64,000 bases of DNA from Symbiodinium sp. CCMP2592 (Eukaryota > Sar > Dinophyceae > Suessiales > Symbiodiniaceae), in assembly GCA_905221615.1 (NCBI GenBank), contig CAJNDT010001251.1, positions 1 to 64,000 on the forward strand, in the 5' to 3' direction. The notes below the pieces were generated by a model that worked only from the letters and a program-made list of their open reading frames with translations, was not told the origin of the DNA and did not search any database. How positions within the stretch are numbered: the stretch's first letter is position 1; every line of letters starts with the position of its first letter. Of this stretch, positions 1 to 11,975 are shown in pieces. The position numbers and the translations under genes were made by a program.

Positions 1-240
1 GCAACTGCAAACCCAGGATCGAAACGAACAGCAGGAGTCCGCCAGCCGCGGTAGATCAGTAGCGCCTTTCTAGGCGGGCTTGCGGCTTAACCCTAAGGGT
101 CCAAGTACCTAATTATCATACACTCTCCAAAATCCTAACCTACTATACTATCCTAAAACCGAGTACCTAATGGTCGGGTCCTTTGGACCCTTGGGGTTAA
201 TGTAGGAACCTGACTAAGAAACGCTGGGTCTATATCCCAC

Positions 241-337
241 CAAAAAAGTAGGGTTCACATAAGGAGGCGCTTGCGGGTTCATATGTAGAATCCTATAAGG
301 TAATCCCAAAAAGGAACTACTTTGGGGCCTATGGGTA
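241..337. repeat. Partial MITE-like element, AGTTCCTTTTTGG family
   Basis: The right half (near 277-337) carries a 'GGGTTCATATGTAGAAT' core followed by CCAAAAAGGAACTACTTTGGGGCC. The same core and arm recur at 14299-14371 and, in reverse orientation, at 54463-54540, where both arms of the inverted repeat are intact. Here the left arm is degraded. No coding capacity. Confidence 0.55.
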
Positions 338-349
338 GACGTCGCAATA

Positions 350-461
350 CCCAGAGGGTCCATATACACTACTACTATGGAATTATAGGTCCACAAAACC
401 ATAATGGGGACAGTCTTTTAAGGCCTAATTCCATAATGGTAGTGTAAACGGACCCTCTGGG
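350..461. repeat. MITE-like element with CCCAGAGGGTCC termini
   Basis: The sequence begins CCCAGAGGGTCCATATACAC and ends with the near-complement GGACCCTCTGGG. The inner arms also pair (ACTACTATGGAATTA against TAATTCCATAATGGTAGT). The whole unit is about 112 bp and non-coding. A second copy, interrupted by about 1.2 kb of other repeats, is split between 39503 and 40790, which supports mobility of the family. Confidence 0.65.
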
Positions 462-1410
462 ATATATATAATTTGAGCTAATATACGTTTGGGGATATCT
501 TACAGTATGCGTGAAATTAGGACTTTTCAGGACTACTAGTACAATTTAATTTTGCCGGCTCGTATGGGGCTTGGGGTTTGGGTTTTCTTCAGGATGCGTG
601 GCATATCTATCGTCTCTGTTGCAGTGCCCGTTTGTTGCGGGCAGGGGGGGCGGGCTAGCTTGTTTTATCATGGGGTTGAAACCATAGCTACTAGATCTGT
701 TAACGGACGGGTGAAAAGAGCTAGAATGGAGACTAGATACCGCGAGGTATCAATAATCGGGGTCCTACTACTTCAGGGCCTATCTTGCAGTCCTTATTTC
801 TGCAGATCCCCAGACTACTGGTGCAAATCCGTAATCCAACACTCTAGACATTCTAGACTTGCAACAATGACGTTGTACACCACCTTGAAATGGAATATGA
901 CAACATTGCTGAACTCTCTAAGGCCATCCCAGAACCCAACTTCTCACAGTGGGCCTTCCAAGCTCCTTGTTGAAGCTGTGCCTACATTGCCGACCACAGT
1001 AAGAATAGGCCTTGATGTTTTTTTAGGCAAACTATTGGCATGGGGCTTCCAATTCCTAAGTGTTCCGACCCCTACATTGAGCTCCTGGTGCCCACGCAAG
1101 GGCATTCATGATAAACTTATTTCATGATCGCCTCTGACACGCAGCAGGGGCAAAACGCCACCATATTCCATGAACCTGAAACCGTATATGGGCAAGCCTA
1201 AACATACCGAACTATCCGGGCATTGAAAGGCCGAACAAATCCGATCCGAGGCACGCTAACGGTGGCCACACCGAAGGCGACGCCTGCAGCCGAGCCGATG
1301 GCGACGGAGAAGGCGACTCCATCCTTGCCAGCCACTTTTCAACTCTGGACCAGAACTTACGTGGTCGAAGTAGGGTTTAGGGTTTTCCAATATGGGAGGT
1401 TCAGAACACA

Positions 1411-1427
1411 TATATATATATATATAT

Positions 1428-1458
<31 letters not shown>

Positions 1459-1495
1459 CATATGTGACAACATAGATACATACATACATACATAC
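1411..1495. repeat. Microsatellite block (TA)n, (TTTA)n, (CATA)n
   Basis: A run of TA dinucleotides passes directly into about eight TTTA units and then, after a short gap, into CATA tetranucleotides. The open frame across it is a by-product of the repeat. Confidence 0.9.
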
Positions 1496-4400
1496 CTCAA
1501 TCTTCGCATGAAATACTAGGATCCTTGCTATCAGAAACACAAGGACCCTGGCCATCAGGACAACTAAATCCTAGATGACAACGCGGCCCTCAGAGGGAGC
1601 GCCCCAGGACGTTTTCGGCTGCTTCCACAATCCTGAGGCCATCCTACAGCTGTGACAGCCGCACTGATGGTAGACGGGGGGTCTATAGGCCAGGACCCCC
1701 CAAGGGCCCGAATTGAGTCCTTATGGCCCTTAGTAGTGAGTATTTGGGGTATATTAGAGGGTAGTTGGGGGGTCTAGGGGTAGGACCACTGTCTTGGGTT
1801 TACGCTCTCACTGTCTTGTGTTTAGAGTTAGAGTGTTGAGGTTGGCCTGTATATAGAGGGTGTATGATGTACGGGTTCGGGGCGTAGGGTTTAGCGGTTT
1901 GATGTTCAAGCCTGGCGGCGTTGATGAAGTGTGTAAGGTGTCGGGGCGATGATGTACAAAAAATCCAGCCAGTGCAAGAAAGGCTCCAATGGTTCTGCAG
2001 GAATCAGCGCGGCAACGGCGCTTGACGGAACCCCATAAACTCGACAGGCCAATCATGATAGACATTCATAAACCCTTTATACTGAAAACCTAATTAAGCG
2101 TGAAATGATGGTACTGTCACCTTATCCATGGTGTGCCATACCAGGGAAGTACGGCGCGCAGGATGTTGCGTCGTCGCTGACTGTTCGCCATACACGGACA
2201 CAACAAACCAGGAACCTCAAACCTCCATAACCTCCAAGCCCCAAAGCCTGTAACACCACGACATGCACCTCGAAGCCGCAAAAGAGCAGCCAGTCCTACA
2301 AAAATGAAGGAAAACAACCTTCGAGAACGTTTGAGATAGCGTAAGAACAAAACTTCAGAATAGCGAAAGTAAACCTCAGATAGTCTGAACCGCGCCTACG
2401 GATCCTCCACGACGGTGTCCTCCAGGCAATCCCACACAGTAAGATGTGTAGGGGTCTGAACATTCGATCAGGGCAACTATCTTGAACATTCTACTGTGAT
2501 CATTCGTATTCATAATGAAGCATCTTTTTGTTACTACAACATGGCCATACTAAGCATATCTTTTTGTTGTAACATAGTCATGAGAGTAAGAAATCCTATA
2601 AGGAACCCTACTACTGGTGTTCCGACTCCTTCCTTGCACCCAAAAGCCCCCAAAAAAACACCCGCCAAGGCTTTGAGCACCCGTAAAAATTACACCCCCA
2701 ACACCTAAATCCTTGAACCCCGTATATCCTAGAATCCGAAAGCCTAAAATCCTAAAACCGAAATTCTTGAGCATGACGCTCACATGAACTTGCCGAAGGG
2801 GCCCCAGGAAAGAACAGCTCGTTTTGACAGCTGGCCACTGGAGGGTAGAGCAACGATGCACTTTACAGCAAGAGTGTGCTGGCTTCAAAAGTCACTGGCT
2901 TCGCAGAAACCGAGCCATTCCCCAGGGAGGGACGGGAGGGAGAAACATTTAAGAGCATGGCGGCGCCCCACAAAGAGGAGCTGAAATATTGATTGGGCCA
3001 CATGCCAATCCGGACGACATGCAGCTGCGCATTCAAGTGTCCTGCCTACGAGTTTTCACAGGCAGACAACTCTCCTGCAGGCACGCTCTGTCAAGAATCT
3101 CCCCTTCAACCCTAAAGCGCCAAAACCATCACCACCACCGCCACCACCACCACAGGGGCTTAGGATGTAGGGTTTAGGGCTTAGGATTTAGGGTTTAGGG
3201 AATAGGGGACAGGGTTTGGACTACAGGGTTTTGCAACAGTGGCTTTACTTGCAGGCACAACTAACACGGAGTTCTTTAATCGACGAGATGGCTTTTATCC
3301 TGAGTCATGGAATCTGAAAGAAACAAGTTCGAATCGGAGGCTGGCTTCAGGTGGTAGGGATGATCGGAAGGCTTTCGACGGTAGGGTGTCAGGCTAAAAT
3401 TGGCTTAGGGGCACTGTTCGCGGCTGGAGGCTCATGACCTGCAGAAGCGCTATGAATGTACAGCGCGCCGCCATTTCAAATCGAAGCGAAATTCAGTGAG
3501 CTCATCTACTGCTTGAATCTGCTTGAACCTCGTGCAGTCCGCAAGCACATCATCACCATCTCCACTGTCCCGTATCAGCTTTACTTTACCTTCATGCTTC
3601 ATCGTTAACTGCTGTAGTGCTACTTGGACGTTGGCAGTTAAACACGCTCACCCAGCCCTTTTCCCAAACAAACGCCTCAACCCTGCACTCACCACAGACA
3701 TCTTGTAAGGGTGAGGGATGTCCGTGCATCCCCGACAGGATCCCTGGAGCCTGAAGGCTGCTGTTGCGGCTACATGCAATGAACCCCACAAAACACCAAA
3801 AAACTAAAAATCTCCGAAACGGCCACCGAGGTTAGATAAGATGAAGGGATGAGGGGAGCTGAAAGTCTGTCCAAGCCACTGGAAAAGAAATGTGCTACCG
3901 CTAGCTATATGGAAGGGCCCAGAAAGCGGGTGTGCCCTTCACCTTTCCTGTTGATGCTCGGGTCGAAGTTTTGATTCGCAAAGAATGTCTGTTTCATGTT
4001 TTTCTCTTGAAATCTTCCATCGAAAGCAATGTCCCCCTTATCTGTTCTGGAGTTGATCTCCTGAAAACCAATTGCAAACCCTAGTCTTTCATCCTTGGGG
4101 CATCGTCGCAGCATTCGGACGCTGTTGACTCGGGCTACTTAACGTAACCGTGGCCAGCCCTCAAACACCTTCCACGAAGCCACTTTCCTCATGAGTCGGA
4201 TTCATACGAAGTTACCCAAGATCCCCTTGAACGGACAGCCAAAAACCTCTGGAATACCAACATCAGATCGACTCCCAAAACAAAAGAAATAGGGGAATAG
4301 GGCGTACGGTCTGGAGCCTTCGGGTTGTAGACTTCGAGGTCTGGGGCAAATCTTATCCTCCGTTTCCCCAGACCCAGACCCTTCTGGCCCGAAACCACCA

Positions 4401-4802
4401 GGCCTCTCAACCCCCAAATGTCTCAGCCGTCGAGTAGCCTAGGCGAACTACAGGCTGACCTTTGGGATTATGTAGCAACTGCAATATTCCAAAAAGGTTG
4501 CCGACCCTGCTGCGAAGTCTAACCCCCAATAACCTTAACCCTGCAGGTACAAGCGGCCAATCCTCATATACTTCGCCAAATATCAACCTACATCACTACC
4601 ATCCTAGACCCACGTAATTATCTGATTACTGGGCATTAGCCCCAATACCTGTAACAACCCATATTGCTAAATTTCGCTAGCCCGACCATGTAAGCCCTTG
4701 GAGTTCCGGGTTCTTGCATAAGCAGTTTTTGTTTGCTTGAAATCCTCCATAAGCTAACACAAGCAATTGAACTACAATGGAGACCCTAGGTAGCGTCTTC
4801 TA

Positions 4803-4850
4803 GGTATTTTTCCCTCCTACTTGGCAAGGACGAAGCCCGCATTGCAGGGC
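4803..4850 (+). repeat. Dispersed 48-bp repeat, copy 1
   Basis: The stretch containing GGTATTTTTCCCTC, then GGCAAGGACGAAGCCCGCATT, ending GCAGGG, recurs at 41580-41627 with only a few substitutions. I see no inverted termini or coding potential, so it is a dispersed repeat of unknown origin. Confidence 0.6.
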
Positions 4851-6433
4851 ACTTGGTTGGACTATGGGACTGCCGCTATGATTGTCACACCGAATTTACG
4901 AGTATCTTCAGCCGGTGTAACTGCTGACGTCCGGTGCTGAGCTATCCTGAGCCTAGCTTAAGCTTCGGAAGCGGCTCTCTAGGTATAGCAATAAGGCTTC
5001 AATAAGGGTTTGAGCTTTTTGGAGTTCGAAGAATGGCACACAAATACAGTTGCGCATGGCGTCTACTTCATAGGGCTTGCTAGGTATGGTATTAATAGAT
5101 TCTTTTGTTCAGGGCTTGGCGAAAATTAAAAGCTGTTCTATCGAATAAGGTTGAATAAAGTTGCGCAGTGGTTGCACGAGGGTTCTTTAGGGTTTGGGGT
5201 CTGAGTGAGGGTTTAGGGCTTCAGCACTGTTTCTTCAACCCCAAACCCTAAGCCTTAAAGTTCCTAAAGTGCTCATTCTGAAACAGCAGAGGCTTTCCAG
5301 CGTTTTACGTTTAGTTCGTCGGCTTTCGAAAGGTGTCTTAATGCGCACCGTACGGTTAGGGTTTAGGGCATGGTTATACAAGGAACTCATAAGCAGGAAC
5401 CCCAAAAAGCTAAGTTTGAAAGGTTCCAGGTTTTGTGTTCTTGATTTTGCTGTTAACCTCGGCATTACGTCTCCTGATTTTAGAAGTGGGGACTGATACT
5501 GAGTAGGGAATTGCTCAAACAACCTGAGGTCCCCGGTCACGAAAGTCAATCTTTCTATTTAAAACAGTAGGAGTGCTTCGGCCTTAATGATTCAGTTGCG
5601 GTTCCGCCTTCTTCATTGTAGTAAGGCTTTACAGACCCCAAAAAGTCGAAGATGACCAGCTCAGCTACTAAGTTGTAGAGGGCCTGAGAAATGAGAAAAA
5701 AGTTTCGGGGTTACATTCGACTCTAGCTACAATCTGGAAACCTAAAAACACAGCTGCTCTACAGAAATCAAAGGGCTTTTGGAACTTGCATTAACCAGTT
5801 CCGACACCCTTAACCGCACTAAAACCCTTTGGGGTTTAGGGTTTGGGGATTGCCACGTAATCCGGTCGGCAGACCCCGGATTCACCCTCACGCGCTTCCG
5901 GGCGGAGGGAGACGGATTGGTCCCGTACATGAAGAATCCAAGTATAGTGTAGGGAGTCATGGCCTGTTCATGTTCAAATTCAACCAACCTTTTTTCTTTG
6001 CCCTTAAACCCTAAACCCCTACAGCCTGGTTGAAGACCCTAAAGGCCCTAAAGTTTAACCTACCCTAAAGCCCCAAAGCGCCGAACCCCTCAAACACTGA
6101 GCTGCGGGCAGCCTCTGCCAGCAGGATGAGCAAGCGGCAGCGGGCAGCCAGAGGCATGCCTCCGTGCAAACTGGCACAACGTTTAACAGGGTCCCGGCTA
6201 CTTTCGTGGACGTCGCATGACAATAGCCGTGCTCGTTTTCAGGTTGCAATTTGTTTAAAAACTGTTTGGTGCTTCTGGCACAGGACAATATGCCGCTGTA
6301 CAGATCAATCCATGGTGTCCCAGCTACAGCAACTAAAAAACGATATCGGCAATGGCTGTTCTGCAACGCCGACCAATAGTAGATAACGTTTTGCACTATG
6401 GAAATAGTGTTTGTGTGGTCTGGTTGCCGGGTG

Positions 6434-7195
6434 TCACCGCTCCACTGGCAGAGTCATGCTGCCCTTTGGCGCAACATTGCCGTGCACTGGAAGGCCTGTG
6501 TTCTTTGTGTCGGGCAACGCCGCAAGAAAGGTCTGGTTGCCACGTCTCGGCTTCTTGTGCTGAAACACAACTTTTTGGACACGAATTCTGTGATATGGGT
6601 CAAACCCCCCGCGCTGGAAACGGACGTAGGCCACTTTGCCATCAGCGTCTTCCTCACTTTCGCAATAAACGCGATGACCACGAAGAAGGTCATCGCCATC
6701 GTCGTCATCGGTCCTGTAACACGTTTTGCCTCCAAACCACCAGTTGTTTCTCAATCCAGCGTGGCCTTGCGCGATCAGCACATCCTTGATCAGGTGGTGG
6801 GTCTGGGAGGTCGGAGATCGAGTCACTCGCACTTCCAAGTCGCCTTTGAATGCGAAGTAGAGGCGGCCTGGGTAATGGAAGAAGGTGCACCTGTCAGCCC
6901 GACCCAATTCGTAGCTGAACCAAGTGGCGACTTCTTTGCTCCTGTTGTGCCCGATCCGAAAGACAAAGTCGCCGTTGGAGCCCGCAAACGCCTGCTTTTG
7001 GCCCACTTCGATGTTGCCGTCTGGATCCTGGCCTTTGGTTATGCGAAACGAACGGATCGTGAATGCCACACCACTCAGAGTCAACATGTTTGGTAACTTT
7101 CCGCTATGTTCTGCCGCAAATGTAACGGAGTTGTCCTGGTAAATCATTCCGTGTCCAGCAGACGCCACCAACCATAGGAAGATCACGGCCTTCAT
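6434..7195 (-). CDS. Putative secreted protein of unknown function
   Basis: This 253-codon frame starts with a good ATG at 7195. Residues 1-16 (MKAVIFLWLVASAGHG) form a typical signal peptide: a basic residue, a hydrophobic core, then small residues. The mature part mixes aromatic, charged and hydrophobic residues as a globular protein does. It has a strongly acidic stretch (TDDDDGDD) near the middle and few cysteines. I recognise no domain. Competing frames on the plus strand over the same interval are arginine/serine-rich and look like shadows. No introns are apparent inside the frame, but the last exon or exons could lie further downstream. Secretion or entry to the endomembrane system is inferred from the signal peptide only. 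The flanks are telomere-heptamer spacer with no other gene within several kb, so context gives no functional clue. Confidence 0.6.
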   Translation of the reverse strand: MKAVIFLWLVASAGHGMIYQDNSVTFAAEHSGKLPNMLTLSGVAFTIRSFRITKGQDPDGNIEVGQKQAFAGSNGDFVFRIGHNRSKEVATWFSYELGRADRCTFFHYPGRLYFAFKGDLEVRVTRSPTSQTHHLIKDVLIAQGHAGLRNNWWFGGKTCYRTDDDDGDDLLRGHRVYCESEEDADGKVAYVRFQRGGFDPYHRIRVQKVVFQHKKPRRGNQTFLAALPDTKNTGLPVHGNVAPKGSMTLPVER

Positions 7196-8534
7196 GGCAG
7201 TGGTCTACGGCCAGTCCTGCGCTGTTGCAGCACCATTACCACTTTGAACCTAAAATCTACGACGCGAGCAGCCGTGCTGGATTTCCAACAGAGCAAACCC
7301 TAAGCCCCAAAACCTGCGAACCCTTCGAGACCCTGAATCCACAAGTTGACATTGAAGCCTTGTAGACTTCCCCACGGGTCCGTATATACTATGTACCATT
7401 TGGGGCTTGGGGTTTAGGGAAAAAAGTTCCAATATTGGCACTCCTCCTCCTACTGCCAAGAGGCTGCCCTAAACTACCCTGGGCCCCAAACCACAACCAC
7501 AGTCCCATTCACAAGTTCCAACTCTGGGGGGTGACTATTTAGAATCGGGCTACGGGCGGCTGGGCTGTATGTTTATGTCGAGGCTCTTAGGGGTTTAGGG
7601 TTTAAGGGGTTAAGGGTTCATATAGAACATACTTTGGGCTTTAAGTAGTCTCTTTTTAAGTGCTGTAGAAGGCCAAGGTCTTTGCGATGTTTAGGCTTTG
7701 GGGAACTTTCCAAAGGGAGGCTCGAGGTCAGAGAACCGGTTAAGACGAAAAGGCCTAGGGGCCTAAACCCTTAACCCCTAAACCCTAACACCCCCCGAAC
7801 TTCGGAACCTTGACTCGACGACTCTAAAACCCCAAAACCCGTTTCCAGAAAAGCCCCTCCAAAGACCCTGATACGTATTATCAACCTTTCAGGCCTTTGA
7901 AACCTGTGAATGAGACTTCAAAGGCCCTTCTGGCCTTTGAAAACTCTTCTCGGACCTCCTAAAAAAGCCCCTCTGAATCCACCTAAAACAAAAGTAAAAC
8001 ACAAACTGAAGCAAGCCTTGTGCATGAGACGACCTGCTCAACGACCTCAGCTCCCTGAACTCCATACCCCAGCCCCTAAAAACCATGATACACACTAACG
8101 ATCCTAAACCCGCCTGAACCCCACACCCTAATTCCCAAACCCTTAAGCCCTCAAATTCCCCAAACCCTACAAACCCCAAACCCTAAAGCCACCTACCAAA
8201 ACCCCTAATCCTCAACAAAATTCTCAAACTCCTCAGCTTCGAAGGCCCCAAGCCATGTTTAGCCCCAGAGGCTGTGCAGGTGGAGGCCATGGCATCCGTG
8301 AGGCCAAGACATCCTTCAGGAGCTGCCCAAACCTTTGAGGGCTCTTCGGGTCTCGGTCTACGTTCGGGTTTTATAGGGTTTGGGGCTTTGGGTTATACGG
8401 TTTAGGGCTTTAGGGTTTAAGTCCTTCAGGAGCTGCCCGGACCTTTTATGGTCTCCTAGGGGTTTCGGGGGTTTTAGGGATCAGGGTTTAGGAGTTTAAG
8501 GTTCAGGGCTTGAGGAGCCAAAGTAAATGGATAG

Positions 8535-8624
8535 TTGTCAAAATTCGGGCCCTTTTTGGGGTTTCCTAAATACTAGGCGCCGTATTATATTAGGGACCCA
8601 AAAAAGGACCATAATTTTGACAAC
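8535..8624. repeat. 90-bp palindromic element (GTTGTCAAAATT termini)
   Basis: GTTGTCAAAATT at the left end is exactly complementary to AATTTTGACAAC at the right end. The pairing continues inward through a GGNCC/TTTTTTGGG segment. About 90 bp, AT-rich core, non-coding. MITE-like. Confidence 0.6.
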
Positions 8625-8688
8625 CATGATATACTATTCGGGCACAGGGAATCTTAGTGTTTAGGGAGTTTAAGGATGTGCAAGTAGC

Positions 8689-8797
8689 TAATATACGGGC
8701 CTTAATAGTTCGAACAGGGTTTTGAGGCCCAGTCTACTATACTTGTAATAATAAGGAACCCAGAATATTAGAGGTAATTGTTTAGGCCCCTATATTA
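8689..8797. repeat. GGCCCCTATATTA-family MITE-like element, copy 1
   Basis: A unit of about 109 bp starting TAATATACGGGCCTTAATAG and ending GGCCCCTATATTA. Internally it has CAGGGTTTTGAGGCCC and AATAAGGAACCC. The same outer termini and internal words recur at 9018, 24051, 26105, 34631, 40949 and 53614, defining one non-autonomous family. Confidence 0.65.
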
Positions 8798-9017
8798 CAG
8801 GTAGCTGGGCTTCCACGCGGTTTAGGCTTAGGGGTTTGATCAACTGAGCTTATCCCTTCGGAAATTGCATGCACCCTGAGCACTAATCTCAAATCAGACC
8901 TGTCCCATAGGGAGGCTCTCTTTTGGCAAGGATGCTTGTGGGCAGTGGATTCCGAACGGTCCAACCTGCACAAGGACACTCAAAACACGTCCTAACCCCA
9001 AGATCCGGAACTCCGTC

Positions 9018-9151
9018 TAATATAGCGGCCTTAATATATATATATATATATATATAATTACCTCTGCTATTTTGGTGGTTCCTTACTATAGTTATATAGT
9101 ATAATGGGCCCCAAAGCCCTATTCTAATTATTAAGGCGCCTATAAATATTA
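9018..9151. repeat. GGCCCCTATATTA-family MITE-like element, copy 2
   Basis: Begins TAATATAGCGGCC and ends GGCGCCTATAAATATTA. Internal TTTTGGTGGTTCCTTACTATA is shared (reverse sense) with the other copies. A (TA)n microsatellite (about 9033-9056) has expanded inside the left arm. Confidence 0.6.
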
Positions 9152-9834
9152 TAAACGTATTTCCCGAACCCTGAAACCCTGACACCAAAGCCCTTAAATC
9201 TCGCCCCACCTGCGTGTCGCCCTGCACCGTGCTCTTCGAATCCAAACAAGCCTCGGTTCAAGGTTTAGGGTTTAGTTCGAAAGGCGTTCTTGAGGATGCT
9301 TTAGGTTTAAAAATAGTTCGGTTCTGGGGTCTAGGTTGCCGGGTTTTATGGCTTAGGGCTCCGTTTAAGGATGCTCCTTTCATTCAGCGTCCTGTTTGGC
9401 TACAAGCCGTTTAGCATTAGCAGCCCGCAGAAGGACTTGATAACGGTCGAATGCGGCCTATTTAAGGATCGAGGTATAGATTCGTTTTGGGGCTCAGAGG
9501 TTTAGGGGCTTCGGGTTCAAGTGCGCCAGGGTTTAAAGGTTGGCTTCCATGTATCTGGCTGTCTAGCTATCCATCCATCTATCGGGTTACTTGTTGTTGA
9601 TTCCTGGCTGAAGTGTGACTTTTGTTGCCGATGTTCAACGTGTATTCATATAATACAGATGTGAACCTGGACCTTGAACAACCTACCGTTTCAAGGACTC
9701 ATATAAGGACATCATGATAAGGAAGCCTAAGAAGGTAGGAATTTTGGGGCTAAGGAAGGGGTGTTCGGAGTTCTCGCGGTGCGGCAATGTATTTCCCAAG
9801 TCTGTTCGTTCCAATTCGGTTTAGGGTTTAGGGT

Positions 9835-10417
9835 CTAGGAGTTCCAATTCACTTGAATGTAGATCAAAGTCCAGCTGCATGTCTCTTTCAAGCACGCCAC
9901 CAAGCACCTGAAGGCTAATCCCTGGCAAAAGGCTCCCACAACATGCCAAGAGTCAGAGGGCGGCAGTCTCCGGTGCCCATGCGCCGATCTGCCGTGCTCT
10001 TCAACTTTGTCAGAGCAGCGCGCCACCGCACTGCTTGCTGCAAAGACGTAGTGGTGGTCGTGCAAACCCGGAGCTTGGCCCATTGCATCGCCACGGCATA
10101 ACCCGACTTGGCTGCACGGATGCAGGTCCACAGCCCTTCGGTTAGCATCGACATTGCCGACATCCTCATCCTCGCTGGTTTGCCTCCCCTTCAGGATGTT
10201 GCGGAGTTTGAGCAGCACATCCGCTACTCGACATCTCCCTGGTGAACTTATCGCAAATTCTGGCCTGCTGCTTCGGCCACACCGTTTCCGCAATCTCCAG
10301 AACAGTGGAGACGGTCATATCATCATGCAATTCAGGATTTGTTAGGAGCAAGCCTTCTTTGGACAGGGGAAAAGTCGTACACCTACACCCCATCAACCCT
10401 AATCTCCTCAACCCCAA
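9835..10417 (-). pseudogene. Possible decayed protein-coding fragment
   Basis: On the minus strand the frame ending at 10166 reads plausibly protein-like (it includes ELHDDMTVSTVLEIAETV and then KQQARICDKF). The sense continues only by changing frame into two overlapping frames that cover 10293-9835. The composition is not that of heptamer-repeat translation. I recognise no family. It could be a broken gene, an exon with unrecognised splice sites, or chance. Nothing nearby supports one view over another. Confidence 0.2.
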
Positions 10418-10506
10418 ACCTTAATTAAACCCTCTCTGTCCAGGGACGTCTGCATGCTCTGCACCGAGAACCTCCAGTGTGCTATAAGTTGAACTCATAC
10501 CTGGAA

Positions 10507-10598
10507 CTACCAAAGCCTACTTTTCGGTAGGGTCCCTATAAATTCTGTATTAGGGTTTAAACTTAAGTAAGAACCTACGAAAAAGTAGGTTATGGTAG
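10507..10598. repeat. 92-bp inverted-repeat element
   Basis: The left arm CTACCAAAGCCTACTTTTCG pairs with the right-arm complement of CGAAAAAGTAGGTTATGGTAG. The centre carries a TTAGGGTTTAAAC-like word. Non-coding, MITE-like. Confidence 0.5.
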
Positions 10599-11739
10599 CT
10601 TAAGATAGGTTTCAGGTTGAGGCTTTGGTCTGAAACATTTCAGCGACTCTAAGACTCTAGGAAGTCAGAACCGTAGTTGGCTTCTAGAAGCTTTCTCCTT
10701 GACGTGATGTCTGAGGGGTCAGTGGTTTAGAATCTGGGGTTTGTGGTCACGGTAGTGACATGCAGTAATTTCCCTGGTGTCAGGTACCGACAAAGTCCCG
10801 CGTCTTGCATGTATCCGGAACCTGGCAAATTCATTAAATTGCACCCACGCCTCCCAAATTGCAGGACTCTTCACCAGAAACCGTGGACCCATATTATGGC
10901 ATCCTAAGCTAAGGCGCTTACACAGCGCTCTCAAAACCGAATAAAGCCACTATGAACTTTCGCACAACCCAAGCATTGACACGAAACCTGTGCCAACGTG
11001 GAGCGGGAACGAAGGACCACCCTTACTGCTGCGGGAACAGAAGAACAACAACTGGTATATTCAGAAGCACGTCTAAATTCTCTAAACCAGAACTGCGAAA
11101 AAACGAATCACTACAATAATAAACAACCCAAACCACCTTTGACACAAACCTAAACCCCAAAAAACAACCAGCACAACAAACATGTATGCAACCTTTTGGA
11201 AGGAAAACCTACCCAGACCCCCAAAACACAGCAACACATATCAATCCACCCGCCACCCCACCCTAAATCCCCAAAACCCGGATTATACATGAAGCCTAAA
11301 GCCCAAAAACCTCAAAACGACATGGAGAAAGGTCTTCTGTGCGGCGAGGGGGCGTAGAGGATCTTCACCGCCTCCACCAAAGCGGGCATCTCCAGTCCGG
11401 CTTGGATCCTTGAGGATTTAGGGTTTAGGGTTGCTATTGGAGTTTAGCTTTTTTTCGCTTTTTTGTTGAGCACCTTTGTCCCAGACCTCCCCAAATCCCT
11501 TAATCAAGGAATATACCTTAAATCATATTAGGGATCCCAGTATGATTTACGGTATGTTCCTGAATCATGGGGTTTTGGAGTCTCTGGGGTCCACCTTGCA
11601 GTTAACGTCGGTACGGTTGAAGATACAAATCCTGCATTACCTTAATGGCCCTAAACTATGGGAATTCTGGTATGTTCCTTACTATGGGGAATGCGGGATG
11701 TATATCCTCAACCTTAGCAACCCCATGTTGTGGAAGGCT

Positions 11740-11975
11740 TTCACCAGTTTTAGGGGTTTACGGTTCATGGTCGAGGGTTCGGGGTTCGGGCTTTTAGGGT
11801 TCAGAACTTGGGGTTTCGGATTCAGGGTTTCGGTTTTCGGGTTACGTAGGCTTCCAGGTTTAGGTTTAGGGTTCAGAACTTTGGGTTTCGGGTTTAGGGT
11901 TCAGGGTTTCGGGATTAAGCTTCCGGGTTTAGGGTTGTCACAAGGGTTTAGAGTTTCGGGCTTTGGGTTTTAGCC
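11740..11975 (+). repeat. Degenerate TTTAGGG-type array
   Basis: About 235 bp made almost entirely of variants of GGGTTTAGGGTT, GGGTTTCGGG and GGGTTCAG. It retains partial heptamer spacing but no perfect run longer than about two units. An open frame across it (glycine/phenylalanine-rich) is a repeat translation, not a gene. Confidence 0.7.

Larger units (their letters stand above)
1..6433. other. Gene-poor spacer with telomere-like heptamers
   Basis: I see no convincing gene here. Open frames are short, lie on both strands and consist largely of CCCTAA/TTAGGG-derived translations. The sequence holds dispersed single or paired TTTAGGG-type heptamers (for example near 3160-3220, 5190-5270 and 5830-5850), microsatellites and fragments of short inverted-repeat elements listed separately. 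An internal exon of an intron-rich gene could be missed. Confidence 0.6.

Noticed and set aside
3262-3345. tRNA-like stretch with a GTTCGAATC T-loop word
   Set aside because: No acceptor stem, D arm or anticodon stem could be paired around it; single box-B words are common by chance.
11476-11973. 165-codon Gly/Phe-rich ORF
   Set aside because: Its second half is the translation of the degenerate TTTAGGG array and the first half shows no motif.
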